From Oscarella lobularis (taxonomy: Eukaryota > Porifera > Homoscleromorpha > Homosclerophorida > Oscarellidae), in contig NC_089192.1 in assembly GCF_947507565.1 (NCBI RefSeq), positions 248,001-312,000 of the forward strand: a stretch of 64,000 nt of DNA, read 5' to 3'. This document shows positions 50,364 to 62,317 of this stretch, one piece after another. The position numbers were made by a program, and so were the translations under genes. Below the pieces are notes generated by a model, which saw only the letters and a program-made list of their open reading frames with translations, was not told where the DNA came from and ran no database searches. Positions within the stretch are counted from its first letter, which is position 1. Every line of letters starts with the position of its first letter.

Positions 50364-51765
50364 TTACCCTTCTCTTTCTCTTTTCTTCTTCTCGTCCTTC
50401 TTCTCGTCCTTCTTCTTGTCCTTCTTCTTGTCCTTCTTCTTGTCCTTCTTCTTGTCCTTCTTCTTCTTGTCCTTGTCCTTTCTCTTTGATTCTTTGTTGG
50501 TCGCTTTCTCTGTTTCAGGAGTCGCTGTTTCACCTATTCGATCTAGTTTTTTTGCATTCAACGAATTATAAATTTTGCTGTGTTTACTTGGCTCTCTGGG
50601 AGATGCAGAAGTCGGCAGTTCAGTCACCGTTGCTGTTGTTGGTTTATGCTCCTCCACTTCGTCTCCACTCGGTCCATCGCCAGAAACAGTTTCACCTCCT
50701 AACGATTCCAACACTCTTTCTATGAATTCATCGCAGTTTGGAATCAGGTTGCAGTCTGAAACATCAACGTAGTCTTTAAAAAAGCAATTAATCCTGGAAT
50801 CTCTACTGCATCGCCCAGACGTTAGCAGAGCATCAATCTCGCCATACAAGAATGGCGACTCTGTTTTTACACCCAATTGCTGACCACTTGTCAACAAAAA
50901 TTTTACAAGAATCACCGAAGTTGAATAGAAGCAATCAAGCTTGGGATTCTCCCCTTCCTTGACAAAGACTTCCACTTTAATAAGAGATTCGTCCCTTCCT
51001 TTTCGGCTCGCCAGATTAATATTTAGTTTGCCGCGGCTCGGATTGCCGCAATACACACGCGAACTGCCTTTACAATCTCCATAGACACAGGCCTCCTTTA
51101 CCTTGCACTCTGCACAGTTACTCTTTTCACACTTGTCTTTTTTGGGCTTGGTTACATTTCCCCTTATTTGGAGATAAGACCTCGATTTGACTTGGCTTAG
51201 TTCGCACGCACACGCGCCATCTCTGCAGTCACCGCGTTCACGACCAAGTCGAAATGTCGAGCAACGAATTTTTGCCGTGTCATCACCGTCACGTAGTATA
51301 AATTGCCACTTACAAACGTATGGTGGTTGAGGCTCCAAGCCAACCGATCGATAGCATTTCTCGCTAGAAAATAAAAGACCGACTAACCAGCATCTGATTC
51401 GAGTAACATACGTACATTTGACTCAACGAAATGTTGCTCACTACGTCGCTCACAGGAATCCTGCAACTGCAGTTGTCTTTTGTGTAAAATTCACATCCTC
51501 GTCCTCCAAGTCTGTTAATCGAAAGTTCAAGGCTATATATATATATATAAGTAGGTAGTTGAGTCTGCGTACCGTTTCTTCAATGAACAACAGGCGAGAA
51601 ATCTAAAGAAGGCTAGCATCAGTTAGACTGAAATCATGCTTGGACTCCTTACGTTGTTCTACTGGGAACCTTTTCATTGCATCCATCGGTGCAATTCCAA
51701 GAGCAAGATTCAGTGGTGAGTGCATGAACAAGAACAGCAGCAAACGTTAAAACGAGCCGCTTCAT
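50364..51765 (-). CDS. Secreted cysteine-rich protein with Lys/Asp repeat tail
   Basis: Four to five exons, the last being 51355-50364. A signal peptide (MKRLVLTFAAVLVHALTTES) leads to a Cys-rich region with NCTDGCNEK, GCEFYTKDNCSC, CRDGACACEL and KCEKSNCAECKVKEACVYGDC. A beta-rich part with SGQQLGVKTESPF follows, then a Ser/Thr/Pro-rich stretch. The tail of about 50 residues alternates KKDKKKD, coded by a 12-bp repeat. I do not recognise the family. The reading stops at TAA (50364), but that stop lies in a good donor (gg|gtaaga). A 41-nt intron and a short exon ending at 50305 (HSKIRS) would change the last residues. A basic tail might bind mineral, heparin or nucleic acid; this is inference. 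Confidence 0.7.
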
Positions 51766-52312
51766 CTTCGTCGACGTCTGCCTGCCGCAGCTTCAGAGTC
51801 GACTCTACTCAAAAGTGCAACCGAATGCAAGCTTATATGAATTCCTGAGAACGACCCTGAGGTAAATCGATAATCATGCTCTAGCGTCTACTTTTAGTTT
51901 CACCACAAAGTCTTGCTATTACGCTCGACTCTCGGAACTCCAAAAGCGTTTCAAAGAACTTCCTGCATAGTTTCAAAAAGCAGAGTCCCCGTAGCAACAA
52001 TAGCACGTCTGAAACGCCCCAAGCGTCATCACCCCCCTTTGTTTCATCAAACAATCAAGAAACAGGGTCATATCTATCCGTCGGATTCCCTATCTATCTA
52101 TCTATCTTCATACGAGCCGGGGAGGACAAGAAAAACCGGATCTTTTCGCGGGAAAACAAGTAAACTGCCAGAAGCAAGTCACACACTCGGGCGACTTGAT
52201 CTCAGCCTCTTCAACAATAGTGTTTGCCTCTGCTAATCTATCCTTAGCTACCGTCAATTACGTTCGTTTAATAAGAAAAAAATCCAGCGTGATTCAAACT
52301 ATTTAATTACTA
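51766..52312. other. Intergenic with (tatc)n microsatellite
   Basis: A tatctatctatcta run lies at about 52090-52106. The + strand ORF across 51913-52236 is of shadow type, with no motif. Nothing else is visible in this 547-bp stretch. Confidence 0.5.
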
Positions 52313-55300
52313 TCACTCCTGACGGCTTTTGAGAGCGACCGCCAATTCGGACATCAACTCAGAACTGATGCTATTTCCGGGCGCCAACGTCAATTCCACC
52401 AGCGTGGAATTCAATTTAAGAGCTTCAAGAAGAACGCGCGCCCCTCGATCTGTAATACCGTTTCCCTCCAAATCAACCGACTTCAACGACGTCGTATGCG
52501 CAAAAGCGTCGCACAGCGCAACCAGACCATCGTCGCCCAAGTCGCAATAATCCAAGCAGAGGCTCGTCAACGACGAATTCTTACCTAAACCGTCGCCGAT
52601 TTGACGCCACGCGTCGACGCCGAGCCGATTCGCGCTCAAATTCAATTCCTTCAGGGACGAATTGCCGGCGAGAAGGCGAGCGACGTGGAACGCCGCCGAC
52701 GCCGTCAGGCCGCAATCTCCCACGTCCAAACACGTCAACGTCGCGTTGGGAGCGAGAACGGTCGACGCGATCGACGATAGAGACGACGTCGATGACGTCG
52801 ACGACGACGACGACGACGACGATCTTCGTCGCTGTCGTCGACGTAATCGACGACGATTTTCCGGCGGATTGCCGGGCGGCGGACGCGGAATCATCGTCGA
52901 CGTCGTCTCATCGCCGCCGCCGACGAGAGAATCGACGATGTGACGTAGACCTTCGTCACCGATTTTGTTACCGTGGAGACTACCGGGTAAAAATGCACCA
53001 ATCAAAAAATAAAATATTGAAGCTCGGCGGAGAAACGTACAGTAGGAATTCGAGAGATTTTCTGCGTAAAGTCTTTGCCACGTGCTTTGCACCCTTTGCA
53101 CCGAGATTATTCAGGTTGAAGTTGAGCATCTATATATATAATCAATGAGTATGTTTGTACTCTAAGCAAGAGGCACGGTTCAAAGAACGCGCATTCAAAG
53201 TATTGAGCTCTAAGACCATCTAGGAATCTAGGTATTAAGATTCAATGCCAGATGTTCTGGGGATCTCAGACTCTCAGAAATATGCGTGTGTATATATGCG
53301 TGAGCCCCCCATACAACTCATCTACTCATTTACCTTGACAGATGTCTCGTTTGTCATGATCGCCTCAGCGACGGCGGCCGCTCCCTTATCGGTGACGGAC
53401 GCATTACGAAAACTCACCGTATTCACAGCCTCCTCCTCTTCCAAAACAGCTGCCACCTCCTTTACCTAACATCCAAGTGTCCTAAACTCTATAAAGATCT
53501 ATCTATCTTTAATTAACCTGCTTTTCCGTAAGAGCGACATTGGCCAGTTCCACGTCCTCTTTACCCTTTACTAACGGCGCAACGGGCTCGGAGAGCTCGC
53601 CGCTCGACGTCTGCGGCGTTCGACCGACCCGATGCATCTCCTTCAACGACGATCGCGAATTTCGACTCTTCATCGCCACATCCGACAGGCTATTCGTCAG
53701 CGACGGAATCTTCGAACTGTCGAGCAACGAAACGGAGCTCGACGTCACACTGCTCAATATATCGTCGTCGTTGATTTTTCCCTCGTCGTCGTCGGAAAGT
53801 CGAATCGACAGCCCGGACGTCGTCTGACGGAGAAGATTTTTCGCCGACGCCATCGTTTCGAACGGCGGCTTCGTTGGCGATGACGGCGAAGCGGCGAATT
53901 CGTCTCGCGCCTCGTCGTTTTCGAGAAGATCTTGGCTTTGGGTTCGACGTATTTGAATTTCGGGAACGGTGGCGGCGTCGCGTCGATCGGCGTCGCTTTC
54001 TTGACGATCTTCTGGCGATTTTTCTTGGATATTCTCCTCTTCGTTTGAATCGATTGCCTTCGTTCTTTTCTCTTCAAGGGAATCAATTGTCGCTGTGGCT
54101 GATCTAGATTCTATTTCATCGCTCTCTTTCTCTCCGTCACTCTCTTTTTCAATCGTTTCTTTATCGCTGTCTTTCTTTACTGATCTCGATTCAGCGTCTT
54201 CGCTCTTCTCTTCGCGTTCAACTGCTGTTGCGACGTCACGTTCAATTGCTGGTCTAGATTCGTCTTCATCTTTCTCTTCGTCCTTTTTCGCGTCGCTCAT
54301 TTTCTTCTCTTCGTTTTCGCCTGTCGTTGTGACGTTCGGTTCAACAGCTGGTCTAGATTCGTCTTCGTCCTTTTTTGCGTCGTTCTCTTCGGATTCGTCT
54401 TCAGCATTTTCGTCACTCTCTTTCCCTGTCGCGACATCGTCCGGTTCTTTGACTCCGTCGCTCTCTTTCTTCTCTTCGTTTTCGCCTGCTGTTGTGACGT
54501 CGGGTTCAACTGCCGGTTCGGATTCGTCTTTGGCAATTTCGTCACTCTCTTCATCGTCAGGTCCGTCGCTCTTTTTCTTGACATTGGCCTCCTCTTTATC
54601 TACGTCTAGACGTTCTTCCGCTTTCGCCACCGCCGCCGCCGTCGTATCATCATCTCGACTTTCAGACTCAACAATCTCGTCGTCTTTCTCGTCAGCTACG
54701 ATGCGAATATTTAGAACATCTTGACTCGGTTTGGCGTCTTCACTATCCCTATTAGTCCTATCATCATCATGATCAGACTCTTTTCTGCTATCTGCCTCCT
54801 CTTCAAACTCCTCCTCGCTGTATTTCACTTCCTCAACTTCCAATTTCTTCGTCTCGTCGTTGTCGGAATTTGACGACAATTTTGGTGGTTGTTCTGGAAC
54901 GGCTTCCTCTTTCTCTTCCTCCTCTTCTTCTTCATCGGATGAATATCCGGATGCTTCCGCGAAATCGCCTTGCTTTTCCGACTCCGATTCGGACGACGAC
55001 GACGATGTTCCGGCGTCGGACGGCAACGGAGTCGCATCTTGAACATTTATAACGGGAATGGGCGGAATGTTGAGACTCAACGACGTTCCAGGTCGTACGT
55101 CGCTCTTTTTCTCGTCCTCACTCGAGCTATCATCTTTGCTGGAATAAAAGACAAATAAGTATAGGAGAAAATAAAATGAGAAGAGCTTTTTATTACCTCG
55201 TTTCTCTGTATCGTCTTAGGACGGCGTCAACGTCAATATCATCGCTATCTCCGTCTGATTCGTGTTTCTCCTCCTTCTTATCATCACCAGTAGTCGTCAC

Positions 55301-56912
55301 GACGACCGTTGGAGATGATTCCTATGTATGTTCTCATATAAAAATCTTCTCGTTTAATTAATTGATATTTTACCTTTATCACAAAAGTCCGGGAAATCTT
55401 TCGCTCTCTAATCCTCACTGGCTGCTGTTTAGGCGCACTAGAACCCAACTCGGCATCAACCTGACACCTGCAAAAGAAAAACAAATAATAAATAAAATTA
55501 AAAATTATTTATCTTTGACCTGTAGCAAGGCGCTGCGCCTTTGACTCGAACCAATTGAAATCGAGCCATCTTGCCGCCAAGACGACTTCCCGGCTTGTGT
55601 TTGTACTCGCAACACGTTCCAAATCGACTGTCTAATAAACTATTGATATAGATAGTGATTCCGTATGGCGAACCGCGACTTCGTTTAGAAACAAAGTCAA
55701 AGCACTCTGAGGGGGAAAAAATAATAGGATTATAGTCAAAATATTATATTTTTAGACCTTTAGGTTTGACGAAACCCCTAAAGACGCAAAGGCTGCTACC
55801 TCCGCCATGTTGCTGAATTATTGTTACTTCATCGGAATCCGACTCTCTGTAACGATCAAGCTGAAGGGAACTGCCCAGATAGCAAAGGGTCACTTTAGCC
55901 AATGACTGAGTCTGAAGAAACCATTTCATTAATATTAAAAGTGCAATTTCGTCTAACTTGGCTTCTCTTGAAAAGGAGGGGCTCACTTTTAGACAACGCA
56001 GGTGGAGCCGTCTTCATTTCAATTGAATTTAAAAATCAATGATCAAGATTTATTCTTACTACCTTAGGTCTTAGTTTTTCCCTTGGTGGAGTTGATTGAT
56101 TTCGTCTAGCGCGCGTTCTCGCGGTGCCACTCGATCGCAAAGAAAGCGCGGTTGGGACCATCGCATACGGGCTAGCGACAAAAGGACCGCCGCGCGACGA
56201 TAGTGATGTCATCGTCGAATCCGGCGTGCTCGGCGGCGATCGAAGCGATTCGGCGCTTCGCTTTTGCCTATGGGAACGCGACGCTTCCGTCGACGCGAGA
56301 CGCGGTCGCAATAGAGCCACGAAATCGTCGTCGGGTTCGTGGCTGCGACCACGTGACTTCGAGTCCTAAAAATCTCGCTCGAAAAGGCAGAGACATCGCT
56401 CGACGCACCTTGAGACGTTGCACCGAAGCTAATTTAACCAAGTCCTCGAAGTCGCGCTTCAGCGTCGTCATTCGTCGACGCTAAACGAGACGATTTATCG
56501 TTTATTTACTAGCCAGCCACGCCCCCTCCCTCCCCGTACCTCGATATCGATCGCTTTCTCGACGATCGTCTGAGCGAGTAGATTCTTTACGTGCTCCCGA
56601 TGTTCGGTTCGCGCGACTTTCTCACGCCACGTCACCTCGTCGACGACGTAGCCGTCTTTAGTAATCTGAACGTGTGGAATGCGTTTCGTCGCGCTCTGTT
56701 TACCGTTAATCGCGATCTCGCGTTCTTCCACTTACGAGTCCCGCGTGAAGGAGATGATTTCGTATGCGCGGATTAGCGAAATAGTGAGCCAAATGTTCGT
56801 CGGCGAGACTGTTGTATTGAGCGAGAGGTCTGCGTGGCCGAAAAGAGTCGTTTAGTTCGAAAATCGTCGTTTAGAGCGCGTCGGGGTACCCTGGATCGCG
56901 TAGAAAAGCCAT
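52313..56912 (-). CDS. ERICH3: ERICH3-like protein (DUF4590) apparently fused to leucine-rich repeats
   Basis: About 14 exons. Exons 56912-56890, 56829-56736 and 56695-56540 encode the ERICH3 N-terminus (LAQYNSLADEHLAHYFANP, IRNHLLHAGL). Exons from about 55920 to 55374 encode DUF4590 (KVTLCYLGSSLQL, QQHGGGSSLCVFRGFV, CCEYKHKPGSRLGGKMARF). Exon 55138-53518 is a 540-residue Glu/Asp/Ser-rich region, as in vertebrate ERICH3, a cilium-linked protein. A 52-nt intron then joins in phase 0 to exons 53465-53334, 53129-53041 and 52979-52313. These form RNI-type leucine-rich repeats (NLNNLGAKGAKHVAKTL, LKELNLSANRLG, LKSVDLEGNGITDRGA) with a poly-Ser/Arg insert. If the intron is not used, ERICH3 ends two codons later (QVN) and the LRR exons lack an upstream in-frame ATG. 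The junction near 55950 is unresolved. Confidence 0.7.
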
Positions 56913-57145
56913 GAAGTCGTTTGAGTCGAGGAGCCGAAGCTGTAGGGTCCAATGTATCGCGAGTTGCTGGGGGGACGTTCTGAAGTGGTGCGCACGCTCT
57001 AAGGCGCTTCTCACGCGACCGAGAAAACAAAAAAAACACACATGCGTCAGAGACACCCGTATGCGAGAAAGATTCGAAATTATTTTCTACATCAACGACA
57101 ACAAAAAAGTAAATCATTTTGATTTAGACCTATCTCAATGTTCCA

Positions 57146-58582
57146 CTATATTTCCGGTTGCATCTGCGGACGTTTCTTGGAATCGAACAGACAACTAGCA
57201 AAGAGCGACAACAAATTCAAAGCGGCAAAGAAAAAGAAGACTTCTCTGTAGTGACCGAAATGCTGAGAGAATTTCTCAACGAGAAACGGTCCAACGGCGC
57301 CGCCAGCACCAAAGCCAATCGTAAGCAACCCAACGGCATGGGTCCCTGCAGCAATTCCAAAGTAGTCAAAGCACATACCCGAAGATATCACCTTTGGCGC
57401 CGTAGCAAACAGTAAATAGACGCACAAAATTCCGACGGACAGCCAAGCGCAATCGGCGTCTTCAGCAAGTCCGAGCACTAATAGAAAAAGAGCTACGCCG
57501 CTCAAAGAGACCCGCCACGTTAGACCTAACCCTATACGGTCAGAGAGTCCCGTCCAGAAAACTCGTCCAAGCGCGTAGGAACCGAGACTGAGGAAGGAGA
57601 GTAGCGATCTCGGTTGCAGCTGCGATGAAGATGTGCTCCAAATTGACGTCAGAATGACGTCGAGCTTGGCTATGACGCCTAGTGCAGCGAGCGAATTTGT
57701 CACCACTCCTAAAAACATACATGGAAACCGGCCCGTCTTGCATAGCCCCAAACGCATCGTTTCCGGTTTAGCATCCCGGAAATTCTTCGTGTGGCACGGG
57801 CTAGTGCCCGGATTCGATTCCCGATAGTCGAGAGCGAGACGTTGAATTCGTCGCGAAAAGGCCGGCGCCGCGATCGCTCCCAAGCCAACCGATTGTATGC
57901 CGACGAGAAAGAACATTGTCGCCGCGTCGAGTCGCGTCGAGTCGTCGAAATGGACGAGAACCTGTCCAAAAGCGATTGATCCCAAACACGCGCAAAGCCC
58001 GTAGATCCCGCCCGCGAAGCCGAGCCGATTCGGCAGTAGAATCGCAAGCGCTCGCGTCACGGATATAAACTGTATGATATTCGCGACGCCGAGTAGGGCG
58101 AAACCGGCGAAATAAATCGCCTCAGTCACGAAAGGGGCCCCCGCTCGACATAGAATTACGGGGAGACCCGAAAGAAGGAACCCGAAACCGGTTAGAACGA
58201 GCGCGATTGCCACCGCCGATCCCCCGGCTGTATCGAGTCGGCGAACGAGTAGTCCAATAGGAAGACCGAACGCTGCCTGACTGAGATACATTCCGGCCGT
58301 TGCGTAGACGGTGAGGGAGCGCGACCAGGGAGGCGTGCACGCGCGTTCGACCGGTCGTATGTAGTAGCTCGTCGCGAAGACGAATCCGCTCGAGATTCCC
58401 TGGAGGCAGCAGGCGATGAAAAGGCAGGCGAAAGCGCCAAATCCTTTTCGGGAACTCGATCGTCGCCACGCGATCGTCGTCCGTTTCGTTCCGTAATCTC
58501 TTTTTACGTAGTTCGCTTCGAAGTCGTCGTTTGCGATAGGCGTTTTGGTGTTTTCGAGGAGCAGGGCGTCGCACTCTGCCAT
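57146..58582 (-). CDS. Major facilitator superfamily transporter, intronless
   Basis: A single ORF of 478 residues with about 12 hydrophobic segments. The N-terminal tail is polar with an acidic-dileucine-like CDALLLEN. The first half has YATAGMYLSQAAFGLPIGLL and GFAGGIYGLCACLGSIAFGQ. A central loop of about 45 residues (NPGTSPCHTKNFRD) follows. The second half has LLSFLSLGSYALGRVFWTGL and GLLTIGFGAGGAVGPFL. Glycine-rich helices and the layout recall the oxalate/formate antiporter-like and monocarboxylate groups of MFS; the substrate is unknown. Lack of introns in an intron-rich neighbourhood suggests retroposition or gene transfer. Codon use does not look foreign, with many GCG/TCG/CGA codons as in MTMR9. 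Confidence 0.8.
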   Translation of the reverse strand: MAECDALLLENTKTPIANDDFEANYVKRDYGTKRTTIAWRRSSSRKGFGAFACLFIACCLQGISSGFVFATSYYIRPVERACTPPWSRSLTVYATAGMYLSQAAFGLPIGLLVRRLDTAGGSAVAIALVLTGFGFLLSGLPVILCRAGAPFVTEAIYFAGFALLGVANIIQFISVTRALAILLPNRLGFAGGIYGLCACLGSIAFGQVLVHFDDSTRLDAATMFFLVGIQSVGLGAIAAPAFSRRIQRLALDYRESNPGTSPCHTKNFRDAKPETMRLGLCKTGRFPCMFLGVVTNSLAALGVIAKLDVILTSIWSTSSSQLQPRSLLSFLSLGSYALGRVFWTGLSDRIGLGLTWRVSLSGVALFLLVLGLAEDADCAWLSVGILCVYLLFATAPKVISSGMCFDYFGIAAGTHAVGLLTIGFGAGGAVGPFLVEKFSQHFGHYREVFFFFAALNLLSLFASCLFDSKKRPQMQPEI

Positions 58583-58796
58583 TTCTCTTCGTATCTGCGG
58601 GGCTACGCGTCAGAGTGGAGGTGCCAGCTTTACCGGTTTGCCAAACAAGCTACACTAAATACGTCACGCGCGTTTCACGTGCGTCACGTTCTAGTCTGTT
58701 CCATAGGTACACCCACTACCTCATTACGTACAAATACAAATATTATAGTCGTCTAATGTCATATTCCTCTTTCGTAATGCGGTGTATGACTTCTCT

Positions 58797-59975
58797 TCAG
58801 AACAAACGCTTGTGTATGACTGCACTTCCCATTTCCTCGTAACTCGCCTTCGTCACCCATATGTCTTCCCAACAGGGGCCCAGGGAAGCGACCATCGATC
58901 CGCCAATCCACGCAGCCAACGACCCATTCACTCGATCTGCCACTCTCATCTGATTACTCACGGTTCGATCGAGATTCTCAATTTCCAAAACCACACGCTT
59001 GTCGAAGTAAGGAAGAGCCGTAGTACCTCCAGAAAAGACGACGTGCGAGAGCAATCCCTTTCGAATCCCATTCTCCGTTTTCCCGACAGTAGACACAAAT
59101 GCCTGGGGGATGCTCTTGGCATTTTGACCAGCAGGCTGAAACAAGACTTCAGACGCCGCACATCTTTCATCCCCCAATTCAATAACTCGTCCATCAGGCA
59201 GGACGCATTCTCCAGCATCTCGGCGATGAGCCTCATTTCCCTTATCAGCCACGTAGCAGTGACTTTCCTTCATATGAATCACGTCTTGACGCGACAAGAG
59301 AATCGAATCATCTGCTTCCAAAAAAAGACGCTTCAGCTGGTCGGTGACGTCACGACCACCAAGACAACAACGAAAAGTCGCATCGACGACGGGCTTTCCT
59401 TCCCATATGGGAAACAAATCGGTGAAACACTCGCCCACGTGCACGACCATCCCACTCGTTCTCCCAGTCGAATAAAGAGCCAATAGAGGCTGAGACGCGA
59501 CGTGTAGTCCGGGAACTTGAAAACGTTCAAACCAAATCTAAAAGGGCGACATCAACGTCATGCATGCGCTCCGGAAATAAAATAACCGAAGGTGTGATGT
59601 AACCGGAATCACTCGCGAGGTTTCAATAGCAAAACAAGACCACGGTATCCGCAGTAACGCGAACGCTTCCCCTTATTTTACCTCCGCGATTTTCTCTCGC
59701 TCGCTTCGCGATCGTTCGGCCGGTTCGGTGAGCAAAACAGCGTAGTCGCGCGACGCGACGCGAAGTTCGTCTTCGACTATGCTCGTCCATATCGTTTCCA
59801 AGTCGTTTGGGTCGAGTTCGTTCGCGTCGCGCGTCGAATAGCGATGGCGACTGCTTCCGTGTTGCGACGGCGTCAGTTTTTGCGTGTCGATTACGCTGCA
59901 CGGGCGCTCTTCGCCGGAGAAGCCCGCTCTACATTGGTACGAACCGATGTCGAGAACGATCGCTCCCTCGTCCAT
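58797..59975 (-). CDS. Short, divergent actin-related protein
   Basis: Exons 59975-59682 and 59537-58797 give 344 residues, about 30 fewer than actin. The first phosphate loop is kept in altered form (VLDIGSYQCRAGFSGEERP), followed by ETIWTSIVEDELRVASRDYAVLLTEP. Later it has FERFQVPGLHVASQPLLALYSTGRTSGMVVHVG (second phosphate loop), VVFSGGTTALPYFDKR, and WIGGSMVASLGPCWEDIWVTKASYEEMGSAVIHKRLF. The missing part is subdomain 2 with the DNase-I-binding loop, replaced by a short Ser/Arg/His stretch, so normal filament contacts are unlikely. It is closer to conventional actin than to ARP2/3/5/6/8 in the C-terminus; I cannot assign an ARP class. It starts 92 bp from MARS2. Confidence 0.85.
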
Positions 59976-62258
<2,283 letters not shown>

Positions 62259-62317
62259 TGTTTGAGACGTTCTATTGGAATTGCACACAGCCCAAGCACA
62301 CATTTAATAGACCCCCG

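Noticed and set aside
52792-53148. Plus-strand ORF rich in Thr/Asp over the poly-Ser/Arg insert
   Set aside because: It is the antisense of a TCG/CGA-rich low-complexity part of the LRR exon; base composition alone opens the frame.
54095-54724. Long + strand ORF rich in Ser and Phe (209 codons)
   Set aside because: Antisense of the Glu/Asp/Ser-rich ERICH3 exon. Its composition is the mirror of GAA/GAT/TCG codons and it has no domain.
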